A stretch of 64,000 bases of DNA from Colias croceus. Lineage: Eukaryota > Arthropoda > Insecta > Lepidoptera > Pieridae. The first letter of the stretch is position 1, and each line of letters opens with the position of its first letter. A model generated the notes under the pieces. The model searched no databases and was not told the origin of the DNA. It worked only from the letters and a program-made list of their open reading frames with translations. The stretch lies in NCBI RefSeq assembly GCF_905220415.1, contig NC_059568.1, positions 14,756,001 through 14,820,000 on the forward strand. Direction: 5' to 3'. A program made the translations under genes and the position numbers. Below are positions 36,350 to 44,708 of this stretch, one piece after another.

Positions 36350-36581
36350 TTGCACGCACAGCACGCTTTGCGTCCTCCTTCTTAATGCGAGCTGCCAAAG
36401 AGTGGAATTCTCTGCCGGCGTCCGTCTTTCCAGAGAAGTATAACACGGGAATTTTCAAGAGACGAATTAACAGGCACTTTCTAGGCGGGCGTGACTTACC
36501 ACCTTAGATCTCGTCACCACTTTCCATCAGGTGGGACTGGGGTCAAACGTCCGCCTATCTATGTATAAAAAAAAAAAAAAA
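36350..36581 (+). mobile_element. Antisense LINE 3' fragment with poly(A), nested in ORF2
   Basis: On the + strand it reads R-T-A-R-F-A-S-S-F-L-M-R then 'AAKEWNSLPASVFPEKYNTG' and 'IFKRRINRHF' to TAG at 36505-36507, the C-terminus of another Jockey-like ORF2, then a short 3'UTR ('ccatcaggtgggactggggt') and about 19 A. It lies head-on inside the host LINE's ORF2 and adds stops and a T-run to it. The ends are approximate; I could not define a duplication. Confidence 0.7.
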
Positions 36582-38736
36582 AAAAACCTAATACAATGTA
36601 TTTGGATTTGGATCCATTAAGTACCAAAGCATTCTGTTTAGCCCATAATGACACCCGTTTTAAATCTTCGTTAATTTGACGCTCTGTGATTATTGAATTT
36701 TTGGGGTCTATAGGATAATATAACTGCGTGTCATCGGCATACAAGTGTACTTTACAGTGTTTTATGTGTTTTATCAGGTCAGTAGTGTACAGTGTGAATA
36801 AAACCGGACTGAGTATTGAACCCTGAGGACAACCACGCGGAGTTGGCTCAGTTCTTGAATAATTTAAACTTCCTTCCTTTTCGGTGACAACAAACTGTTT
36901 TCTATCAGATAGATAGGATCTGAACCAACCACTAGCATTTGGATTAACACCGTAGTACTTTAATTTGGCTAACAAAAGTTCCTTATCGATGGAGTCAAAC
37001 GCACGAGTGAAGTCCAATAAAATCATAATACTACCCATCCCATTATCACTGTCTGATATGACATCATCAGTTACGTGTGCTAAAGCTGTAGCTGTGCCAT
37101 GCTTCGCTCGAAACCCAGATTGAACATTTGGTAGGATTTTTTCACTGTCTAAAAATTTTACTAATTGATTACAAACTACTCGCTCAATAATTTTTGATAA
37201 AACAGGTAGTATACTGACGGCCCGTAAATCATTCAGTTCCTCCACAATTGGTTTTTTTGGCAAAGGCTTTATCTTAGCAGTTTTCCAAGCATCCGGAAAT
37301 GTTCGGGTAGATATAGATGTGTTAACCATCCGCGTTATAATTGGTAGAGTTACAGATAAAGTCATCCTTATCATATCAATATTAATTGTATCTTGGCCAG
37401 CCGCGTTCGTTTGTATACCTGATATTATTTTTTTGACTTGATCTATTGTACATGGCTCTATATTAAATTGATTACTTACGCCGAAATTATTATTGTTATA
37501 AAAATTAATTAGATTTGTATCTATCATTGTTTGCCCGGGTACATCGAGGAAGAATTTATTAATAGCATTAGCGTCGTTTAAATGGTGCGGTAAACTATCT
37601 GTATCCCTATTTTTGCCAGTAATCGAGATTTGACGTAAAAAATTCCACATTGCTTTCGGGTTGCATTTGTTATTATTTACATACTCGGTGAAGAATGCCG
37701 TTTTTTCTCGTCTCAAAGCACTAATGACCGAATTACGTAAGTCTTGATAAAAGCGATAGTGTGCGTCGTTCTTAGTTTTTCGCGCCCTTATTAGTGCTTT
37801 GTCTCGTAGTAACATCATGGTCCTTACTGTATTCGTGACCCAAGGACGCGGCGTTGAATGAATCTTAATTTTCTTTATTGGAGCGTGTTTATCAAACAAT
37901 TTATTTATAAGTTGGTTAAAAATGTTTGTCATTTCGTTCATGTCTTTCGCGTATTGTACTGAGTTCCAAGGTAAAGAAACTAAATCTTTATTAAATTCTT
38001 CCAAATTAACACTTTTTAATAATCTCGTATATTTATATTTTGGCACAGGTTTTATTTTTTTAATTTTACATTTTAATATGACTAAAGCGTGGTCACTAAG
38101 GTCCCGATTGTGTATAATATTCATACTTTCACAAACTTCTGGGCTGTCGGTAATAATCAAATCTAAGAGAGTTTGTGCAGTTTTTGAGATCCGAGTAGGC
38201 TCTTTAGTAAGTTGATGTAAATTTTGTTGCGTCAAAAAAGAGAGGAACTCAGAAGCTTGACCCCTGTCTGTTCTCGTTAAATCAATATTGAAGTCTGTCA
38301 GCAGAAATAAATGAGTACAGCTTCCGAATGAGCTCACAGATTCGCTAAGAGCGTCGATAGCGGCTGCAACTCTAATGCTCTCGGGTCTGTAAGCAGTACC
38401 GATTGCTACTCGCCCCACACCGGCTATCGTCAGCTCGATCCACATCTGTTCCAATAGAGACGGAGGGTGCGCTCGGGTTCGTACTCTCAAGCCTTTGCGT
38501 ACATAAAAGCCCACCCCTCCTCCCCGGCCTCCGTGCGGACGAGGCGTGTTTAACAATTTGTATCCAGGCATGATGGGAGCAAACCTCTCCATTCCCTCCT
38601 TCGTCCATGTCTCATTCAAGGCTAAAATGTCAAGACCGTGAGTTTCGAGCATCACTTGTAATTCTTCACAACCGGTAAAAAGAGACTGTACATTTAATAA
38701 TCCTAATATCAAATTGGTATTCCGTTTATTACTCAT
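36579..38736 (-). pseudogene. LINE ORF2: endonuclease and reverse transcriptase, interrupted
   Basis: From ATG at 38736, about 717 element residues. The N-terminal apurinic-type endonuclease spans about 1-230, with 'LNVQSLFTG', 'ALNETWTKEG', 'LLTDFNIDLTR' and 'RDLSDHALV'. Reverse transcriptase spans about 430-700: 'LRAVSILPVLSKIIERVV', 'FTRAFDSIDKE', 'GCPQGSILSPVLFTLYTTDL' and catalytic YADDTQ from residue 666. The frame then runs into the antisense fragment's T-run (phenylalanines) and stops. The reading is otherwise uninterrupted, so decay is recent. Confidence 0.85.
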
Positions 38737-39490
38737 GGTAAAAATAGATCATAAATAAATGGATAAAACAACCGAACAACCGAAATAATTGTAAGCAGAA
38801 TAATAACGACGCCTGTTTACATGTTGAATCACAAAAACCGTATATAAATAAACCAGAAATATATTTTGTTATGTCTGATATTATTATTTGATGACATGTA
38901 AAAAGACTTTTTCCACAATATAAAAAATAATAAAATTCTATAAAATATAATAAATATAACTTCATGATTATAAACCTTAGTGAGAATATTGCAAAAATAA
39001 ATGAGATAAAATGATTGTAATTGTAATACAATTTATTTAAGTTAGATGCTATAAACACTTGGTATTTGTTTTTAATGTTTGTAAAAGGTACCTTTTGTAT
39101 CAATTTAACAATTTTATAAAAGCAAATAAAAAACATTATATCATAAAACATAACTAATGATAATAATATCCTCTTCTTTGGACTTTGAATTAAAAACCAG
39201 GCTTGCGCGTTTACTGTATATTCATAATAGTCAATAATTATTATAAATAGAATATTATAATAATTGTAAGCATAGCCGGTCCATTTAGAGGTTAATATAA
39301 AAGATACAGTGTTCAAGCTACATAAAGGAAGAATAATAGAGTTATCTACATCGTAATAATTCGCCATATTAACATCTATCGTACTAATTACAAAGTTTTT
39401 ATTAAATAAACATATTAATACCGATTTTAGAAACTGAGGATCAATGTGAATATAATAGAAGCAGATACATTCCTTAATTTTTAAACTCAT
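38729..39490 (-). CDS. Unexplained 253-codon middle ORF in the LINE
   Basis: From ATG at 39490 (an upstream in-frame GTG is at 39502) the frame runs 253 codons to TAA at 38729-38731; its last codons overlap the ORF2 start in ATGAGTAA. The product is rich in Tyr, Phe, Ile and Leu with several hydrophobic stretches ('IILFIIIID'-like, 'MFFICFYKIV', 'FISFIFAIFSLRFIIMKLYL', 'CLQLFRLFGCFIHLFMIYF') and 12 or so Cys. In DNA this A+T-rich a stop is expected about every 12-13 codons, so chance is unlikely. I do not recognise it. Options: a LINE-specific accessory protein, a captured host membrane-protein piece, or a T-rich strand artefact. Confidence 0.45.
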   Translation of the reverse strand: MSLKIKECICFYYIHIDPQFLKSVLICLFNKNFVISTIDVNMANYYDVDNSIILPLCSLNTVSFILTSKWTGYAYNYYNILFIIIIDYYEYTVNAQAWFLIQSPKKRILLSLVMFYDIMFFICFYKIVKLIQKVPFTNIKNKYQVFIASNLNKLYYNYNHFISFIFAIFSLRFIIMKLYLLYFIEFYYFLYCGKSLFTCHQIIISDITKYISGLFIYGFCDSTCKQASLLFCLQLFRLFGCFIHLFMIYFYHE

Positions 39491-39585
39491 CGAAATGAAC
39501 ACATTTTTATTATTGGTGAATTCGTTCTTTAGTAATAAATCTGCACATAATACTTCTATAACATATTTTATTATTATACTCGAAC

Positions 39586-40188
39586 CTAGGCTATGCCAAA
39601 AACCGATGCAATATCTGAATCCATCTTGATTCGCATTGCCGGAGACCCAGACTGTTTCCGCGCGTATATACGTCCGTTACGCGTCCACACGAACCGCCAA
39701 CTTCGCTTTGCTCCCTCATCCCGTGCTTTGCGAAATAACTGTCTATTCGTGCGGGTTAGACGTTCATTAACATATAATTTACGTATTGGACCAGGTAAGT
39801 TGAATCCCGATGTATCTGCGCCCCTACGTACGCGAGCGCCTTTTATAAACTCGTCGCGGAGCGAGCGCCGCGCCAGACGTACGGCCACAGGACGGGGTGA
39901 GGGCTTTAGATCTTCGGAGGAATGGGAACGTGGAGGCCCCATTCGCTGTACATAGACAATATCGTTTTCGTTGATTGTAATACTCAGTTTTGAAGCGACG
40001 AGGGTTACGAGATGCACCAGATTCTCATTGTCGCATTCTGTCAAACCAGAAATTTCAATATCGGTCAGGAGGGACTCCTGTTCGCGATCATTTAATTCAG
40101 ATTTTAATTGAGAGACTGTATTCGCGATATCCTCATCGTGATTGCATGTATTTATTGAACGTTGCTCCTCCAATGCTATAATTTTCTC
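39586..40188 (-). pseudogene. LINE ORF1, 5'-truncated
   Basis: Open from the element's truncated 5' end to TAG at 39586-39588, about 200 residues. An N-terminal heptad-like stretch ('VSQLKSELNDREQESLLTDI') precedes 'EISGLTE', 'LVASKLSITINENDIVYVQR' and 'RPVAVRLARRSLRDEFIKGA', then 'LYVNERLTRTNRQLFRKAR' and 'WRFVWTRNGRIYARK'. This C-terminal pattern is the FP-like/RNA-binding domain common in insect LINE ORF1 proteins, which coat the element RNA. The true start is lost. Confidence 0.75.
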
Positions 40189-40240
40189 CTATGCGGGTTA
40201 TCCTTTGCAAACGCGGGCGAAGCCGCGGGCGGAAATCTAG

Positions 40241-41657
40241 TTATAGATATTTTATAAAAGCTATTTAGGTGGAATCTTCAGGCCACTCATGTGGATACAA
40301 AGCTGAGAGGAACGTTTCAGTGTTTTCCCTCCATTTCATTTCCTTCGTTCAAAATGGCCTCAGAAAATGACTGGACCTTTATTATTGATCGAGTCACGGA
40401 ATTCGGATTGCTATTGGGAATCGTTTAAACCCCTTTTTGTTTGATAGTGCTAATGGGCAAACGTGTTGGAAAAATTAAAACGTGGCAAGAGAATGGATTG
40501 CAATCCGAGTCAGGAATGTGGGGACATCCATGAGATGAGATTTACTGTGTCAATGCTTCAACCAATTCGAACTGCATTGTTCTTTCCTGATATATTGTCC
40601 AGTACGCCCTCTAAACCTTTCCTGTGAATAGGACGTCACTATGGTTCTAGTTACCTTTCGATCCATTTTTTGGCGAAACAAGAAAATACCCTATACAAAA
40701 ACAGATTTATCCGAGCCTTTTACAAAAATGTTTATGTAAAAAAGTTTTTGCGTCAAAGAATTTAATTAAAGGATGTCTAACACTTTGTGAAACAGGCCCT
40801 AAATGTACAGAAGGTAAAGCCTTGCTTCAAATTTGTGGAAGTCAATCGATAATCGAAACTTTGCAAACTTCCAAGAGTTTCAACGTAAATCGGCAAAGTT
40901 TACGAATTGATATTTTTGGCCTGGAGTCATTATCAGTTCCCTTGCTTCTTGGTTAAAGCCTTTAATATTATGAAATCAACAGACAATGTAAGTTTTATTT
41001 TACAAGGATCAGGATAGAACTGAATTTTAATGTATTAATTAAGAAATAAGAATTATAGTTTAGTTAGAGTGTATAATACAGAACTAGCTGAGCTTTAGGA
41101 AGTGTTCTTGTAGTGGATCACGAAAATTCTTAATTCCTGTCTATAATGATTATACATATTTAAAAGTTGTAACTAATAAAAATTAAATATTGGTAGACCA
41201 TAATATCTAAACTACTTTAAATAACCATTGCAGTAGACATTACTTACACAAAAAAGAATAAAGTTTTTAATCAATCGAAAAAATTAGGTACCTAAAAATG
41301 TCATTGTAGGTATATGTATCTATGCCGCTAGCGTACATTGTAACTCACTTTAGCTAGTACGACGATATTGATAAAATTTTGTAAAGAAAGTAAAATTTAA
41401 AGTCCTTATGCATAATCTTTTTGAATATAATATTGCTGTAGAACTTGACGGCTGGACCGATTTTAATGAATTTTTTTTTGTATTCAAGCAAGACTGGGTC
41501 AACTGATTTTTATGTTTCTTTTTACTTTAAATCTATTGCCTTCCGGTTAGTCCTATTTTTTTGCTAGTTCTGTTGTGAGAAGGCGGTTAAGTTCTTTTGT
41601 TACAGAATAATTATTTTAATTATAGAACTAACTCTTTTTATATTTCTAACATCACAG
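40241..41657. other. Intron DNA
   Basis: No supported gene. 41440-41575 resembles a decayed dispersed repeat ('cggctggaccgattttaatg'). Confidence 0.4.
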
Positions 41658-41796
41658 TGTACCCCGCGGGCTGGAAGACGTGTCCCGTTACCCGGATCTG
41701 TTCGCGGAGCTCCTCCGCAGCGGCCAGTGGACCGTGCAGGAGCTGAAGAATCTCGCTGGTTTGAACATGCTGCGCGTGATGAGGCAGGTAGAGAAG
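41658..41796 (+). CDS. Dipeptidase exon h
   Basis: Acceptor 'aacatcacag', donor 'gtaaat'. Completes a split Arg codon, then 'VPRGLEDVSRYPDLFAELLR' and 'LAGLNMLRVMRQVEK', matching the family's VPEGLEDVSKYPDLIAELL and DNLLRVFEAVE. Noticeably GC-richer than the flanking introns. Confidence 0.94.
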
Positions 41797-41908
41797 GTAA
41801 ATATAATAATTTATTTATTTATTCAAGCATCAGGACTCATTATGTTAGAAATTTTTTTTTTTTTTTTGGTAATTTCGATCTCCATTTTTCTGTGAGGAAT
41901 GAAAAATG

Positions 41909-42030
41909 CAAAAAAGAGCGTGTGTGACGAACACAAGTGTTAGAAGTGAAACTTCTTTGGCAAAGATACCGCAATCGTCGCCTTAACTCATTACCGGACG
42001 GTAATGCTAGGAACTAGGAAGCGACCTTGC
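41909..42030 (+). repeat. Dispersed repeat Y, copy 2 (partial)
   Basis: 'gagcgtgtgtgacgaacaca', 'gaagtgaaacttctttggca' and 'cgcaatcgtcgcctta' match copy 1 at 15228-15381. The right end is truncated. Confidence 0.55.
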
Positions 42031-42290
42031 CTTGCCTTAAGAAAATTCATGTCCAAAAAATTCTAATTTATGTAGGTTATATTATATTCGTTCTTAATTA
42101 TTTGTGTATTGCGATAAGATTAGGAATAACTTTACTTTTTCCTGTTGCTTCTTCTTTTCTCGAAATTTGAAACCACGGATGTATTTACTACTTTCATTGC
42201 TAATCCAATACTTTTTACACGTGTACGACTATATTTTCACACACACCAATAGTACCAAAAAGTAAAGCATAGCTTTATTTTAATATCATT

Positions 42291-42467
42291 AAGGGCCGAT
42301 TTTTCAATGCACGGATGAAACTTATCCACACAATAAAGTATTACACGATAATATTAAAATGTCACCCGTAAACTAACAAAGACGGGCAAAGAATACATTT
42401 TTGAAATGATAGTTTAATACGTTCGACGAATAATTATTAACCTAGGATTGAAAAATCAGCGCTAACT
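42291..42467. mobile_element. MITE with 'gccgatttttcaat' ends
   Basis: The left end 'aagggccgatttttcaatgc' and, read inward from the right, 'gcgctgatttttcaatccta' form inverted repeats around about 140 bp. Non-coding. Confidence 0.55.
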
Positions 42468-42841
42468 CATCTTTTTTACTGTTAATCAATTACCCATATT
42501 ATTTGACTTTCCAAAAGCAATAAACTAACTCTTTTATCTATGATTCTAACTCGCAGCGCTTTATTTCGAAATACGAAAATCCGTTTGAAAAATGTGTCTC
42601 CGGTGATGGATGGCGGTTATTATCTGAGGATTTTGTTTGAAATGTCATTTATAAACGTGTATAATGTATTCGATATTGGCTATGCCCATCACTACATACT
42701 GTGACTACATAGTATAAAATATTCACTGAAAAGTTTCATATTGGTTGAGATGGTAATTAATCATCTCAATAGATGGCGCGCGTTGTGTCCCTTAGACACA
42801 TAAAACTGAAAGAATAGAATAAATTCGATTGCTCAAGCGGG

Positions 42842-42927
42842 TCACGAGTGGCTGAGTTGGTCAGGCATCCGCCCCGGAATGGCGCGAAAGGATGCGGGTT
42901 CGAGTCGGGACTAGGCGGGCCTCGTGA
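42842..42927 (+). repeat. tRNA-like segment (probable SINE head or tRNA relic)
   Basis: 86 nt bounded by a perfect 7-bp pair (tcacgag / ctcgtga). An A-box-like 'tggctgagttggtcagg' and B-box-like 'gggttcgagtc' are in order, but the 3' side of the T-arm does not pair and the spacing to the acceptor stem is too long. This fits a tRNA-derived SINE or relic better than a working tRNA. Confidence 0.45.
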
Positions 42928-43204
42928 TCGAATTTTTTCTATTCTTTATAAATGTATAATTTGTTTTTGATCACCAAATCGTACTCCAATATTATTCTGG
43001 AAATAATGAACAAACTGAATAGTAAGATTCAAACTTAATAGCGGCTCGGAGCATCGTATGATATGCAGAAAACAGTTTTAGGTATTATAACGGCACCTAC
43101 ACCTAACTTCCAAACCGCCATTAAGTTTGAATTGAACTGTACCAATAACTATTATTTCATCTGTAAATTTTATATTAACTAAATAAAATTAATTTTTCCC
43201 AAAG

Positions 43205-43312
43205 GTCCGAGATGAAATGCGCACCAACGGCATCGAACCCGAAGAGCATCCCGACTCACCCTCCGACAACGGCAACTGCACCAGCAATGCATTCTACACG
43301 GACTATGCTTAA
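43205..43312 (+). CDS. Dipeptidase exon i (C-terminus and stop)
   Basis: Acceptor 'cccaaag'. Reads V-R-D-E-M-R-T-N-G then 'IEPEEHPDSPSDNGNCTSNA' and FYTDYA, TAA at 43310-43312. The Cys and aromatic ending parallel the ...SCRTHYGY region of mammalian dipeptidases, but there is no hydrophobic GPI-signal tail after it. N-C-T is a possible N-glycosylation site. Confidence 0.9.
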   Translation, partial: VRDEMRTNGIEPEEHPDSPSDNGNCTSNAFYTDYA

Positions 43313-43323
43313 ACACTCTACAC

Positions 43324-43521
43324 CAGGGGTTCTCAAACTTTTTCAGCTCGCGGCGCAGTTTCATGTTAAGTTTTTTGTCGCGGCAACCTAGCTATTTGAA
43401 AAGGATATCGTCGGTATAGGTACCTACAATACGAGACTAGATTAGGGCAATCTATGCTATGTTTCTTGAGCGCACAAAAAAGGTACTCTACTTTCTACGG
43501 CGCACAGTTTGGGAACCCTTG
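43324..43521. mobile_element. hAT-type MITE with 8-bp target duplication
   Basis: 198 bp. Ends 'caggggttctcaaacttttt' and, inward from the right, 'caagggttcccaaactgtgc' are the classic hAT terminal inverted repeats. CTCTACAC at 43316-43323 and 43522-43529 is a perfect 8-bp duplication, the hAT length. It sits 3 bp (plus the duplication) after the dipeptidase stop codon, so the 3'UTR should begin with it. Confidence 0.88.
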
Positions 43522-43760
43522 CTCTACACTATGTCTGCCTTGATACGATGCTCTTTCGTTTAAGTACTCAGCGGTCAATGGATGGGCTAGATAAGTTCAG
43601 CGGGTTGGGGATGAGACTGAGAACTTGTTGCTCTTTCGCACATATCAGTGTTGTTTGTGTTGACTGCGGTAGTTGTGTATTTTTTTGGAATTTGAAACTG
43701 TTTATTTAATGTGTTTTATTAAAATTATAAATCGCCTTCTACATTTATTGTATTGTATTT

Positions 43761-43766
43761 AATAAA
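43761..43766 (+). terminator. Candidate polyadenylation signal of dipeptidase
   Basis: First AATAAA after the stop codon, about 450 bp downstream and beyond the hAT MITE. Another AATAAA starts at 43961. Which is used is not decidable from sequence. Confidence 0.4.
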
Positions 43767-44302
43767 TTTTTGAAGTTATTGGATATTACCTAATTCTATC
43801 GCAGTGTAGTTATTTCAGTTTCATCTCCAATGCTCTGCTGAGAACTGTAGTTTAGATAATTATAAAAAAAAAATTAATATACTTAATTAATCTTTTTTGA
43901 AATGGTAGTATTATTTTATTATCATTTTGTTTATTAGTTTGGTAATATGTTTATTTCTTGAATAAAAATTCGGATTTTTATTTTTGTTCCTTTTCATTGT
44001 TATTAGTTTGGTGATTTTTATGTTTTATGTACTTACTCAATTTTATTATATGAATTCGACAAAATTAATCAAATTTAAATTGTTGATGCGGGTTTCGTCG
44101 GCAGATGTGTGGAAAGTTCTAGTAATACGGCACAGATAATCAATTTTATTATAATTAATGTGTGTATCTATCACGATAAATGTCATTGGTGTTGTGTAGA
44201 ACCCTTCAATAGGGTCTATAATATACTTATGGAACCCAAACTATTCCAGAACTACTTGTTTATATGTGACGACACGGCGACGGCACGACACCGATATTAA
44301 TA

Positions 44303-44708
44303 GGGCGTTTTTCCATTACCCGGCCCGGCACCGGCACGGCAACGGCATGGTCGGGGACCGGTACCGGCACCGGGACTTCGTTTTTCCATTGCGCCGGTGT
44401 CAATGCCGGTTTACGCCCGGTCCCTCCGCTCCGCTCTCTCCTACCCGCCCCGCGCAGTTACACACTCACACGGCTACAATTCAAATAAATATGCAATACA
44501 TATGCAATTTTGCCGGCCGGCACAAGTGGGAAGCTTGCTACCCCGGCAACGGCGACGGCGCCGGCAGGACTCAATGCCGTGCCGGCGCCGGCGCCGGTAA
44601 GTGAAAAAGCGAGCAATACATTTTCATACATTTTTGCTTCCCCGGCAACGGCACGGCGCTGGTGCCGGCGCCGGTGCCGGTGCCGGGCCGGGTAATGGAA
44701 AAACGCCC
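44303..44708. mobile_element. GC-rich MITE with CCGGCA-repeat arms
   Basis: 406 bp. The left end 'gggcgtttttccattacccg' and the inverted right end are identical and continue into runs of 'ccggcac/ccggcaa'. AATA occurs on both sides (44299-44302, 44709-44712) as a possible short duplication. Open frames inside are repeat artefacts. Confidence 0.75.

Larger units (their letters stand above)
35176..40188 (-). mobile_element. LINE (Jockey/CR1-like), 5'-truncated, in a Helitron
   Basis: About 5 kb, minus strand, flanked by CTATGC at 35170-35175 and 40189-40194. Order 5' to 3': ORF1 (40188-39586, 5' end missing), a middle ORF with a hydrophobic product (39490-38729), ORF2 with endonuclease and reverse transcriptase (38736-36579, resuming 36349-35637), then about 460 bp of 3'UTR ending in a (ttttc)n-like tail instead of poly(A). 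ORF2 is broken by an antisense LINE fragment, so this copy cannot work on its own. Clade placement is by eye from the RT sequence. Confidence 0.85.
35001..40240 (+). mobile_element. Non-autonomous Helitron split by a LINE
   Basis: The left part 35001-35175 starts TC and 'attataaatgcgaaagtttg' and stops in 'gggaactatgc'. The right part 40189-40240 resumes 'ctatgcgggtt' and ends with hairpin 'gcgggcgaagccgcgggcgg' and CTAG (40237-40240). The LINE between them is flanked by a direct repeat CTATGC, so the Helitron is older than the LINE insertion. Confidence 0.75.
1641..43312 (+). other. Membrane dipeptidase gene (locus span; N-terminal exons missing)
   Basis: Nine exons (1641-1797, 15514-15646, 17798-17954, 20222-20276, 24549-24725, 26507-26591, 34052-34127, 41658-41796, 43205-43312) join in frame to about 362 residues with GT-AG introns. 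The product matches the renal/membrane dipeptidase family, zinc enzymes that hydrolyse dipeptides and, in mammals, leukotriene D4 and cystinyl-bis-glycine at the cell surface. All family metal and substrate motifs are present: HND, IEGGH, LTHTCNTPW, DLSH, FSHSS, RNVPDD, GGDYDG. Mammalian members are about 410 residues, so roughly 50 N-terminal residues lie upstream. The protein stops soon after the conserved C-terminal region, without a hydrophobic GPI-anchor tail, which suggests a secreted form. Two actin-like genes lie antisense in the 13.7-kb first visible intron. Confidence 0.93.

Noticed and set aside
39593..39955. 120-codon + strand frame
   Set aside because: Antisense of LINE ORF1.
42842..42927. 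Functional tRNA gene
   Set aside because: The T-arm does not pair and 21 nt follow the B box instead of about 12, so it was kept only as a tRNA-like repeat.
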